Shown one piece after another: positions 17,384 to 24,878 of a DNA stretch of 64,000 bases. Under the pieces are notes generated by a model, which saw only the letters and a program-made list of their open reading frames with translations, had not been told where the DNA came from and searched no databases. This DNA is from Sphingomonas sp. CCH21-G11. GTDB lineage: Bacteria; Pseudomonadota; Alphaproteobacteria; Sphingomonadales; Sphingomonadaceae. Both the position numbers and the translations under genes were made by a program. The stretch lies in the NCBI RefSeq assembly GCF_001555965.1, contig NZ_LSHX01000036.1, forward strand, positions 119,996 through 183,995, written 5' to 3'. The first letter of the stretch is position 1. The number at the start of each line of letters is the position of its first letter.

Positions 17384-18618
17384 GGCAGAACGCCCATCGC
17401 TTGATTGAAGGAAGATATTGCCGCGAACCGGGCGACCTTCGCGGCCGCAAGGTCGCGTTCGGCCTCGGACAACGCCTGTCGCGCGCGAAGCGCCTCGATG
17501 AAACCGATTTCGCCCTCGCGACGGCCACGTTCGGTGAGTGACAGCGCCTCGGCGAGCGCATCCCGGCGCGACCGTGCCTGGTCGAGCGAGCGAGTTGTGG
17601 CATCCAGTCGAGCCCGTGCGGCGCGTTGCTCGGCAACAAGACGAAGCCGCAAGCGGTTTGCCTCAGCACTAGCGCCGAGCGCAGTGGACCGCGCCGACGC
17701 CGCATCGGCCACCGCCGACTGATTGCGCCCGAGCGGCACCCGAATGCCCAGGAGCAGTGCGTTACGAAATGGCTCTGTCGGCACGTTCGGATCGCCGACC
17801 CCGCCACGTTCGCGCCTGATCCCGACCGTCCCTTCCAGGCGCAGACGCGCGCCATAAGTCAGGCTGGTCGCGCGCGCATCGGCGAGTGCTGCGCGATCAA
17901 GGGCGGCGCGCAGGGCCGGGCTATTTTCCGGATCGGTGACGTTGGCTTGGCTTTCCGGCGGTAACTCGTCGGGCGGTGGCCCAGCAAGCGCGGCATAGGC
18001 AGCTTCGGCCCGCGCCAGTTCGGCTTGCGCTTGCGACAGCCGCGATTCCGCTGCCGACGCCTCGGCTTGGGCGAGCAACATATCGCGCCGCGCCTGCTCG
18101 CCGGCACCCACCAGCCGTGCCACCTGGCTGGCGGTGGTCGCGGCGATGCCGACCTGATCGCGATCGACCGCGACCGATGCGCGCGCCGCCGCCAGCGACC
18201 ACCAAGCGTCGCGCACGTCGCCCGCGATCCGCAGGCGGGCCGCCTCGATGCCCGATTGTGCGGCATCGCCTGCGCGACCGGCATAGCTGCGGATGGCCTT
18301 GCCTTCTCCGGGCCAGCGAATGCCGGCCGAGACCGACGTCTCCTCCTCGATGATGCCTTGAGACCGGGTCAAAAGATCTGCGGAGAGGACGGGCGGGCCG
18401 ACGAACGGCCCGCGGCCGCTTCGGCGCAGTGCTTCGGCCTGCGCGCGAAGCGCGGGCAGGCCGGCAGCCTCGGAAGATTGCGCAACGGCCACCTCGACCG
18501 CATCGCGCAAAGTCCTCACTGCAATCGGGGCCGCCGCTTCCTGAGCATCGGCCATCGTGGGTGCTGACATTACTGCCATAACCAATATCGCAGCCGCCCG
18601 GAGGCCAGTGTGGTGCAT
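17380..18618 (-). CDS. TolC/CzcC family outer membrane efflux protein
   Basis: 412 residues with a signal peptide (MHHTGLRAAAILVMAVMSAPTMADA). Two long helical segments rich in Ala/Arg/Gln (about 130-215 and 310-405) are typical of the periplasmic alpha-barrel, and short beta segments (LTYGARLRLEGTVGI) fit the outer-membrane barrel. It is the exit duct of the tripartite pump and first gene of the leftward operon. The 158 bp to the divergent copC (18777) should hold both promoters; the AT-rich ATATTTTTTGTAAAAATG stretch near 18678 is the obvious candidate. Confidence 0.85.
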   Translation of the reverse strand: MHHTGLRAAAILVMAVMSAPTMADAQEAAAPIAVRTLRDAVEVAVAQSSEAAGLPALRAQAEALRRSGRGPFVGPPVLSADLLTRSQGIIEEETSVSAGIRWPGEGKAIRSYAGRAGDAAQSGIEAARLRIAGDVRDAWWSLAAARASVAVDRDQVGIAATTASQVARLVGAGEQARRDMLLAQAEASAAESRLSQAQAELARAEAAYAALAGPPPDELPPESQANVTDPENSPALRAALDRAALADARATSLTYGARLRLEGTVGIRRERGGVGDPNVPTEPFRNALLLGIRVPLGRNQSAVADAASARSTALGASAEANRLRLRLVAEQRAARARLDATTRSLDQARSRRDALAEALSLTERGRREGEIGFIEALRARQALSEAERDLAAAKVARFAAISSFNQAMGVLP

Positions 18619-18776
18619 TGAGGGTGATCTTCCAGGTTCTCAAAGCCATTACGCAGCCCGACGACCCAGCCCTCAATATTTTTTGTAAAAATGTGAATGG
18701 CGTTGCGCAAGAAGTGAGGGATAGGCTGTTGCGCTGCGTATTGCGTTGTAGAGCAGCTCTTCAAAGGATCTCCGAA

Positions 18777-19163
18777 ATGCGGTATTTCAATGCATCGCTC
18801 ATCGCCATCGCAATTGCGGGGGGATCGCTTTCAGCAGCGTCCGCGAATGCCCACGCCAAACTGACGGCGTCAAGTCCTGCCGCCAATGCGACCGTCGCAG
18901 GGCCGACCAAGCTCCAGCTACGGTTCGACGAGAAGCTGGTCGCGAAGGGGTCGTCGCTTCAGTTGTTCATCACCGTCCGGCCGGGCTCCAAGCTCGCAGC
19001 CCCGATGCCTGTAAGTGTTGCCACGGCCCTTGGCCCCGACGGGCAAACGCTCATCGCGCCGCTCAAGCGACCTTTGACGACTGGTTCTTATCTCGTTGCC
19101 TGGCACGCCAAGACCAGCGACGGCGAACGCAAGGACGGTACATTTAACTTCAAGGTCCGATAA
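18777..19163 (+). CDS. copC: CopC family periplasmic copper-binding protein
   Basis: 128 residues. The signal peptide is predicted to be cleaved before HAKLTASSP, giving the mature N-terminal His that is a Cu(II) ligand in CopC. The beta-sandwich pattern follows (LQLRFDEKLV, YLVAWHAKTSDGERKDGTFNFKV). In the usual C-terminal motif D-G-H-P-x-x-G the His is replaced by Glu here (DGERKDG), so the second half of the copper site looks altered. AAGGATC precedes ATG 18777. Divergent from the tolC operon; DUF305 genes follow. Confidence 0.85.
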   Translation: MRYFNASLIAIAIAGGSLSAASANAHAKLTASSPAANATVAGPTKLQLRFDEKLVAKGSSLQLFITVRPGSKLAAPMPVSVATALGPDGQTLIAPLKRPLTTGSYLVAWHAKTSDGERKDGTFNFKVR

Positions 19164-19263
19164 CGGGCTGGTTTTCGAGATTGCCTGATGGCGCGTGTTG
19201 CAACCGAGCCGCGCTCGCTGGGTTTCCGACAGGCGGGGGCCAACGCAGCTAAGGACCGAACCG

Positions 19264-19635
19264 ATGATATTGAAGAGGACATTCGCCGCGATGGCGCTCA
19301 CGCTCGCTGTTCCCGCACTCGCGCACGAACACAAGCCGACGAAGCCGGGCATGGATCACGGCATGATGATGAACGATCCGTCGAACCCTTACCGCAAGGC
19401 AGAGATGGACATGCACATGAAGATGATGAGCGCCAAGGCTGGCGACGCGTCGGAGAAATGGACGCGCAAGATGATCGAGCATCATCGCGGTGCGATCGCC
19501 ATGTCGCGCGTCGCGCTCGCGCAGGCACAGAATGCCGAGACAAAGCGTATGGCGCAGATGACCATCGACATGCAGAAGAAGGACATCGGCGAGCTGCAAG
19601 GCTGGCTGCGCAGCCACGGCAAGCCGGCGCAATAA
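19264..19635 (+). CDS. Secreted DUF305 protein
   Basis: 123 residues. Signal peptide (MILKRTFAAMALTLAVPALA) followed directly by a His/Met-rich segment (HEHKPTKPGMDHGMMMND; MDMHMKMM) and the DUF305 motif MIEHHRGAIAMSRVAL. DUF305 is a four-helix ferritin-like fold often found beside copper genes; metal binding in the periplasm is likely, but no reaction is established. The start ATG 19264 has AAGGACC upstream. Located 100 bp after copC. Confidence 0.85.
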   Translation: MILKRTFAAMALTLAVPALAHEHKPTKPGMDHGMMMNDPSNPYRKAEMDMHMKMMSAKAGDASEKWTRKMIEHHRGAIAMSRVALAQAQNAETKRMAQMTIDMQKKDIGELQGWLRSHGKPAQ

Positions 19636-19698
19636 CTAGGAACCTAGGAGCGCCTGTCGTGCCCATGCGCGACGGGCGTCCCTGTCGGGAGATTACCC

Positions 19699-20148
19699 GT
19701 GAACATGAACGGTGCCTACCGGAGCCTCGCTATCCAGACCGCGATCGGCGGCGTGATCATGTATATGGTGATGTTCGTCATGATCGACCGGTTGTCGAGC
19801 TTCTACAACAATCTGAACATGGTCTACATGACGTTGATGATGGTCGCGCCGATGGTCGTGTTGATGATCGTCTTCATGCCCGGCATGTTCAAATCCAAAA
19901 CGGTGAACACCGTCCTGATTGGTGGCTCGCTCGTGACCTTTTTCGGATGCTTCGCCCTGATCCGCACGCAGACGACGATCGCCGACAGCGCTTTCCTCCG
20001 CTCGATGATCCCGCATCATTCGGGTGCGATCCTGATGTGCGAACAGGCAAAGCTCAGCGATCCGCAGGTCGCTGCGCTTTGCACTAACATCATCAAGTCG
20101 CAGCGCGAGGAGATCGCGCAGATGAAGGCGATGCTGGCACGGCGTTAA
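19699..20148 (+). CDS. Membrane-anchored DUF305 protein
   Basis: 149 residues. Three TM helices (about 10-30, 43-62 and 72-92), unusually Met-rich (MYMVMFVMI; MVYMTLMMVAPMVVLMIVFMPGM), are followed by the DUF305 part with SMIPHHSGAILMCEQA. A close relative is at 32887-33471. GTG 19699 is the frame start with GGGAGA upstream; ATG 19705 is possible. The Met-lined membrane part plus PHHS helix suggests a copper-handling membrane protein, but this is inference. Confidence 0.8.
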   Translation: MNMNGAYRSLAIQTAIGGVIMYMVMFVMIDRLSSFYNNLNMVYMTLMMVAPMVVLMIVFMPGMFKSKTVNTVLIGGSLVTFFGCFALIRTQTTIADSAFLRSMIPHHSGAILMCEQAKLSDPQVAALCTNIIKSQREEIAQMKAMLARR

Positions 20149-20159
20149 CCGGGCATCGA

Positions 20160-20411
20160 AGCGATACCCCTGTGCCCCAGGCCAATGCGTTCCAGATGGG
20201 GCGGCGGCGCGCGGTCGCGGCCGAGATCAAGACGGCGGTCGGCAACCACTCGTTCCGCGCGCCCGACCGGGATGACCGCCTGTCTGAAAAATGGCGGGAC
20301 GCTGGAGCGCGCCGCGACGATGGCGAACCATACCTCCACCCGCACCACCGAGCTCTATGACGCCCGCCGGATGACGTGACGCTCGATGGGGTAGAGCGGG
20401 TGATGATTTAG
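20160..20411 (+). pseudogene. Tyrosine recombinase (integrase) C-terminal remnant
   Basis: Fragments in two frames match the C-terminus of plasmid/phage-type integrases. MGRRRAVAAEIKTAVGNHSFRA is in one frame; TGMTACLKNGGTLERAATMANH and STRTTELYDARR are in the next, including the catalytic HxxR-to-Tyr region. DDVTLDGVERVMI, back in the first frame, ends at TAG 20409-20411. At least two frameshifts and loss of the N-terminal two thirds make it a relic. It lies 1.6 kb from a tRNA-Leu half (21981-22034), a typical integrase target. Confidence 0.75.
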
Positions 20412-20516
20412 CTCACGCACCGCCTGTTGGATGAACGCAGCATAAAACGTTTGTTCAGCACGGATGCACAGCGGATCTGCAATGTCCTCGCCAGAGTATG
20501 GCGAGAGGACAGTGAG

Positions 20517-20882
20517 ATGAAGAATGGAGCGATAATTTCTGCGTTTGGCATTGTTGTGTTTGCTGCGATGCTGCCGTCAGCAGCATCGGCGCAAAGCGCC
20601 TATGGTTATGGCTATAGCCAGCACGACCAACGGCATGAACGCCTTGAGGATGAGCATGACGACAATCACGATGAACTCGACGAGGTGCATGCTGATGCCC
20701 ACGATCAGGGGCTGAGCCGCCGCGAGCATCGACAGCTCCATCAGGAATTGCAGTACGAACACGCGCAGTCCGATTATCAGCTTGCACGTCAGCATCAGCG
20801 CCAGGACCGGCGGGCATGGCAGCGCCGCTATTATAACCGCGGCTATTATAATCGCGGCAATAACGGATATTACGGGTACTGA
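20517..20882 (+). CDS. Secreted His/Asp/Glu-rich protein of unknown function
   Basis: 121 residues. Signal peptide (MKNGAIISAFGIVVFAAMLPSAASA), then a helical middle packed with His, Asp and Glu (HDQRHERLEDEHDDNHDEL; HADAHDQG) and a Tyr/Gly/Asn-rich end with YNRGYYNRG repeats. The composition suggests metal or nucleic-acid binding in the periplasm, though the length of charged helix also fits a stress-type small secreted protein. AGAGGACAG lies before ATG 20517. I do not recognise a family. Confidence 0.65.
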   Translation: MKNGAIISAFGIVVFAAMLPSAASAQSAYGYGYSQHDQRHERLEDEHDDNHDELDEVHADAHDQGLSRREHRQLHQELQYEHAQSDYQLARQHQRQDRRAWQRRYYNRGYYNRGNNGYYGY

Positions 20883-20965
20883 ATCGAGCGCCTCTCAGGC
20901 CCGGGCCGTGCTGGACGGTCCGGGCCACAGCAGTCGCGAGATAAGGGCCGGGTGATCGGGCCGGT

Positions 20966-21790
20966 TCAAGATTCCGTCCGTATGGTCAGCCGGACGTTGA
21001 CCGGTGCTCCAGTTGAGATGTTGTTGTTGTCGTACGCATCGGAGAAATAGAGGCATTCGTCAAATTCTCGACATTAACTTGGATTTGGGTACGCTCCGAG
21101 ACGCGGCAGGACAGCGCCGCATCGAGCCGGGTGAAGGCCGGCAGCAATGTGGTAGTGGGCTCGGTAAGGATAGCAGACAACTGGGTCGATTGGTGAACCA
21201 CGCCTGCGGCAAGTCCGAGGCGTGGGGTTGCCTGCCAGCGTGCCCAGATGGAGGCGCGCGCGCGGCGTTTGCGCTAGACGAACGACATCGCGCAGGCGGG
21301 CATCGAGCCAGGTGTAACTGGCGCTCACGTTCAGGGTCGGCAACAGTCGCCCCGTTACCTCGGCCTCGACCCCCTCGGTCCTGGTCGCGGCGATGTTGAG
21401 CAGCAGCGGATTGTTTGGAGCGGGCCTGGTCGCATTGGTGCGGTCGAGGCGAAACGCCGCCACCGTTGCAATCAGCGCGGGGGTGGGCTGCCATTTCGCG
21501 CCGACTTCGTAGTTCTGATAAGATTCGGGTTCGAGATTGCGCTCGTCGGCAGTTTAACCCTCGACAGACTGATCGCCCGAGCGGGGTTGGAACGATCGGG
21601 CGTATGACCCGTACAGACTGACTTCGTCCGTCGGCTTGAGCACAATGCCGATCCGCGGCGAAAATTTACTGTCTGCGCGCGCGAATGGGCGGATCGGCGA
21701 AGTGGTGAGTCGCTGAAGGCCCATGATCTGATCACTAGCCCGGCCAATGTCGTGATCAAGGCTGCCGACCAGTTCCACACCAATCCCAAC
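20966..21790 (-). pseudogene. TonB-dependent receptor remnant
   Basis: Minus-strand frames spell the C-terminal third of a TonB-dependent siderophore-type receptor in pieces. SKFSPRIGIVLKPTDEVSLY then GSYARSFQPRSGDQSVEG ends in an internal stop near 21556. AATRTEGVEAEVTGRLL then NVSASYTWLDARLRDVV sits in another frame. RTQIQVNVENLTNASISP is followed by VNVRLTIRTES ending at TGA 20966-20968. Several frameshifts; the plug and most of the barrel are missing. It may once have been an iron or copper-chelate receptor. Confidence 0.75.
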
Positions 21791-21820
21791 CGAGTGAACG
21801 AGATGTGGCAGGGCACTTGG
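21713..21820 (+). mobile_element. Short IS3-type transposase fragment
   Basis: The plus-strand frame LKAHDLITSPANVVIKAADQ, then FHTNPNRVNEMWQGTW resembles the stretch just before the first catalytic Asp of IS3-like transposase OrfB (K-A-A-x-x-F...P-N-x-x-W-Q-T-D-F). It breaks off at WQGTW, before the catalytic region. No inverted repeats seen. Recognition is from memory on about 36 residues. Confidence 0.45.
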
Positions 21821-21980
21821 AGCGCAATCACTTTGTCCGATCATGCAACAATCTTCATCAGATAATGCGACCGAAACTTTTTGCCGGATTAGCACAGCGA
21901 TTAGCACACAAGCACGTAAATCCAATAAATAACTTATATATATGAGCAATTTAGATAAATAAACTATAGAATCAAAAGCG

Positions 21981-22034
21981 ATTCAAAATCCAGTTCCGAG
22001 AGGAGTGTGGGTTCGATTCCCACCGCCCGCACCA
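21981..22034 (+). other. 3' half of tRNA-Leu(CAA), likely attachment site
   Basis: ATTCAAAATCC reads as the 3' side of a Leu CAA anticodon arm. It is followed by a variable arm (AGTTCCGAGAGGAGT), a T-arm (GTGGGTTCGATTCCCAC) and an acceptor strand with encoded CCA (CGCCCGCACCA). The 5' half (GCGGGCG..., D-arm) is absent; the upstream sequence is AT-rich and unrelated. This is what an integrase leaves when an element using a tRNA 3' end as attB is inserted or excised. Confidence 0.75.
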
Positions 22035-22043
22035 TCAAATTTT

Positions 22044-22084
22044 GCAGGCTCCTAGAAGCCGACCGCACGGGGGCTGGAGCCTGC
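22044..22084 (+). terminator. Hairpin after the tRNA-Leu half
   Basis: GCAGGCTCC (22044-22052) pairs with GGAGCCTGC (22076-22084); an inner AGCC/GGCT pairing shortens the loop. Ten bases after the CCA end, it may be the original tRNA terminator carried along. Confidence 0.45.
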
Positions 22085-22200
22085 ATCAGCGGAGCGCTTA
22101 TTCCTTCGGAGTAAGAATGTTCTCGGCAGCCGGCACAATCCCGCCAAACAGAGGGATTGGGGTGGCGATCTGACAGTCGTTCGAATGGTTAGAGAGCCCG

Positions 22201-22214
22201 ACCGCCCGCACCAT
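22201..22214 (+). repeat. 14-bp repeat of the tRNA acceptor end
   Basis: ACCGCCCGCACCAT at 22201-22214 repeats 22022-22035 exactly, 179 bp apart. It could be a second att-type core. The rest of 22085-22475 shows no gene. Confidence 0.5.
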
Positions 22215-22475
22215 TAGATAGACAAGACCTGCGATGAATCGGGCGCGGACAGAAAGGTTCAATTCCCCTCTCGGCAGGTCGGTTGTCCGATTTTAGCCTC
22301 CGACAGACCCGGGGCGGTTCAGTCATCGGATTCCGGCCATCCACGAATCACCCCTACATTGCGTTAAGCTTCAGCTCCATCTTGTCGAGCAAGCCCACCG
22401 AAACTACGAGCAGCGCGAAGCGGACATAGCGCGGCCGGGTCGAGCTAAGTGCAGTGTGGTTATGAAGGGATATTG

Positions 22476-23153
22476 ATGCGGGTTTTGATCATTTTTGCCC
22501 ACGCTGAACCGACTAGCTTCAACGGCTCCATGCTGCGCGCTGGTATTGCCGCGCTGACCGCCGCCGGACACGAGGTGGAGGTGTCGGACCTCTACGCTAT
22601 GGGCTTTGATCCGGTGTCGGATCGGCGCAATTTTGTCACCATCGCCAATCCGGACGAATTGCGCCAGCAGGCCGAAGAGGCGCTGGCCAGTGCCAATGAC
22701 GGTTTCGTGCCCGATCTTCAGGTCGAGATGGACAAGCTCGCCTGGTGCGATGTGCTGGTGTTCCAGTTCCCGATTTGGTGGCTCGGCCTGCCCGCCATCT
22801 TGAAAGGCTGGGTCGACCGGGTCTTCGCTGTTGGCCGGGCCTATGGCGGTGGTCGTTGGTTTGAGGGCGGCTTCTTCGCGGGCAAGCGCGCAATGTGTGC
22901 GGTGTCGGTCGGCGGTCTGGAAAATGTCTACTCGGCTGACGGGGTCTATGCGCCGATCGAGGACGTGCTGTACTCCGTCCATCGCGGCATTTTCGCTTTT
23001 ACGGGATTTAGCGTCATCGAACCGTTCGTGGTCTATGGACCCGGCCGGATCAATGCAGTGGAGCGGGCGGTGTATCTCGAAGACTATGTTGAGCGGCTAC
23101 TCACGCTCGATACCGCGCCGATTCTCGAAAGGTCGGACACACCTGCCCGTTGA
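22476..23153 (+). CDS. NAD(P)H dehydrogenase (quinone), flavodoxin-like
   Basis: 225 residues. MRVLIIFAHAEPTSFNGSML is the phosphate-binding loop of the NQO1/MdaB/KefF flavodoxin_2 fold, with the conserved FQFPIWWLGLPAILKGWVDRVF (split here: FQFPIWWLG and PAILKGWVDRVF) binding FMN/FAD. It reduces quinones by two electrons, avoiding semiquinone radicals. ATG 22476 with AAGGGA upstream. The 3' end overlaps the convergent HxlR gene by 70 bp, unusual for unrelated genes. Next to a second quinone oxidoreductase, it probably belongs to an electrophile/quinone stress response. Confidence 0.85.
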   Translation: MRVLIIFAHAEPTSFNGSMLRAGIAALTAAGHEVEVSDLYAMGFDPVSDRRNFVTIANPDELRQQAEEALASANDGFVPDLQVEMDKLAWCDVLVFQFPIWWLGLPAILKGWVDRVFAVGRAYGGGRWFEGGFFAGKRAMCAVSVGGLENVYSADGVYAPIEDVLYSVHRGIFAFTGFSVIEPFVVYGPGRINAVERAVYLEDYVERLLTLDTAPILERSDTPAR

Positions 23154-23536
23154 CGCGCGGCACGCTCTCTTGCGGGCGTAGCGGCGCAATCCGCTAGCCG
23201 GTCGAGGTCGTCGAGTTCAGCGGCGTGATGACGGCCCCAGTCGCACAGCGCGAGCAAGACCGGCTCAAGGCTCAGGCCCAGCGGTGTCGCGCTGTAATCG
23301 ACCCGGGGAGGCACCTGTCGAAAGACTTCGCGGTGGACGATGCCATGCTCTTCCATCTCGCGCAGCTGTTGGATCAGTACCTTCTGGCTGATCTCCGGCA
23401 TCTGCCGCTTCAGATCAGACAGGCGTCTTGGGCCATCGAACAGATGATAGAGGATGATCGGTTTCCAGCGACCGGCGATCACCTTCAGCGCCCGCTCTGC
23501 CGGCAGGACCGGCAATCGTTTGATGAGATCCGCCAT
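23084..23536 (-). CDS. HxlR family transcriptional regulator
   Basis: 150 residues. The winged HTH carries the HxlR pattern: ALKVIAGRWKPIILYHLFDG, RRLSDLKRQMPEISQKVL, QQLREMEEHGIVHREVF and PPRVDYSATPLG. Residues after about 110 form a variable tail that overlaps the 22476-23153 gene on the other strand. HxlR proteins sense electrophiles or oxidants and usually control a divergent oxidoreductase. Here the gene at 23637 is divergent with about 100 bp between, and the NQO-type gene is convergent, so both are likely targets. There is no Cys near the N-terminus as in YodB/HypR, so the sensing mode is unclear. Confidence 0.85.
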   Translation of the reverse strand: MADLIKRLPVLPAERALKVIAGRWKPIILYHLFDGPRRLSDLKRQMPEISQKVLIQQLREMEEHGIVHREVFRQVPPRVDYSATPLGLSLEPVLLALCDWGRHHAAELDDLDRLADCAATPARERAARQRAGVSDLSRIGAVSSVSSRST

Positions 23537-23553
23537 AGTTACCTTTTAGTGTG

Positions 23554-23582
23554 TATGGTACAAATTAGTCTGTAGAACCATA
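23554..23582. promoter_or_regulatory. Candidate HxlR operator
   Basis: TATGGT (23554-23559) and ACCATA (23577-23582) form an inverted repeat with 17 bp between, in the intergenic space between the divergent hxlR-type gene and the quinone oxidoreductase gene. HxlR dimers bind such spaced repeats; the assignment is by position. Confidence 0.4.
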
Positions 23583-23636
23583 GGGTGCTTTATTGCCAGA
23601 TGCAGCCTCACAGCAATCCCATCTGAGAGATTTTCC

Positions 23637-24626
23637 ATGAAAGCCGTTCATCTCACCCGCTTCGGTGGTCCTGACGTACTTCGCCTTGTTGAGCTGCCAA
23701 CCCCCATTCCAGGCCCAGGCGAAATCCTCGTCCGCGTGCGCGCCGCAGGGATCAATTTCGCAGAAACACTGATGCGCGAGGATCGCTACGCGATGACGCC
23801 GCCATTGCCTTCCATCCCCGGCGTGGAAGCGGCCGGTGTGATCGAAGCTTTTGGTGAAGAGGTGCGTGGATTTGAAATCGGTGCGCGCGTCGCAGCGCCA
23901 TTGTTTGCCGCTGGCCTGCATCTCGGAGGCTATGCCGAGTATGTCGTGATCCCCGCAGAGTTCGTCGTGCCCCTGCCGGATGAGCTGTCCTTCGAAGAGG
24001 CGGCAGCATTGATGGTGCAGGGCCTGACGGCGGCATATCTGGTGAAACAGGCGGCACCAGCGGGCAAGACGGTTCTGATCAATGCCGCCGCCGGCGGGGT
24101 TGGCTCGCTGCTCGTCCAACTCGCGCGACAGGCTGGGGCGAAGACGATCGTCGCCACGGCTAGCACCGATACCAAGCTCGACTTTGCCAGATCGCTCGGT
24201 GCGGATATCGGGATCGATTACACCCAGGCCGATTGGGCGACTGCATTGGACGATGCACTGGGCGGGGCGGGGCCGGACATCGTCTATGAATCGGTCGGCG
24301 GCGCGATCACTATGACCAGCCTTGTTGCGCTGGCACCGCTTGGCCAGATGATCGTTTATGGCGCGTTGAACATACAACAGTTCCAGCTCGGCGTCCCCGA
24401 ACTGCTCGGGCTGATCTTCAAGAATCAGTCGCTAACCGGATTCGCGCTTGCGCCACTTTTGACGCCAGAGAGTCTGAGGACCGATCTCGCCGCCTTGTTC
24501 GACCTGGTCGTGTCCGGCGCGCTGCGCGTCACGATCGGCGGTTCCTATCCGCTGGCGCGCGTCGCCGAAGCGCACCGCGATCTCGAGCAACGCGGGACCA
24601 TGGGAAAGCTGGTCTTGCAGCCTTGA
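23637..24626 (+). CDS. Zinc-type (quinone oxidoreductase) NADPH-dependent reductase
   Basis: 329 residues of the MDR superfamily, QOR-like branch. The GroES-like N-terminal domain (MKAVHLTRFGGPDVLRL; GEILVRVRAAGINFAETLMR) is followed by the Rossmann domain with INAAAGGVGSLLVQLARQAG (about 145-164). The catalytic Zn Cys is absent (GINFAETL instead of GICHTD), as in quinone oxidoreductases, so it likely reduces quinones or enals with NADPH. Full length for the family. Divergent from the HxlR regulator. Confidence 0.85.
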   Translation: MKAVHLTRFGGPDVLRLVELPTPIPGPGEILVRVRAAGINFAETLMREDRYAMTPPLPSIPGVEAAGVIEAFGEEVRGFEIGARVAAPLFAAGLHLGGYAEYVVIPAEFVVPLPDELSFEEAAALMVQGLTAAYLVKQAAPAGKTVLINAAAGGVGSLLVQLARQAGAKTIVATASTDTKLDFARSLGADIGIDYTQADWATALDDALGGAGPDIVYESVGGAITMTSLVALAPLGQMIVYGALNIQQFQLGVPELLGLIFKNQSLTGFALAPLLTPESLRTDLAALFDLVVSGALRVTIGGSYPLARVAEAHRDLEQRGTMGKLVLQP

Positions 24627-24878
24627 GGGTTCGCTAGTGCTCCAAGTTTCGTCGCGCGACCGCGATCATCTGATATCACGCAAACGCTGATGCTCAAGTC
24701 GCTGCGGAGAACGGCGAGAGGGTACAGACCGGAACGCCGCCGATTTGGGCCAATGCCCGTGGCTAGTCGAATAGCAGCTAGGCGCCCCTTACTGTTTCAT
24801 GCGCATTATAATTTGCGTCGGCGGGAATAAACATCGGCTCACGCCGGTCTTGGCTTCAGACCCACCCTGGAGTGACCG
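24627..24878. other. Intergenic, no gene recognised
   Basis: No coding frame with protein-like features was seen. The AT-richer segment around 24795-24830 (CATGCGCATTATAATTTGCG) may hold the promoter of the metallophosphoesterase operon. Confidence 0.35.

Noticed and set aside
22230..22285. Possible second tRNA 3' half around GGTTCAATTCCCC
   Set aside because: The T-arm stem does not pair and no acceptor end follows.
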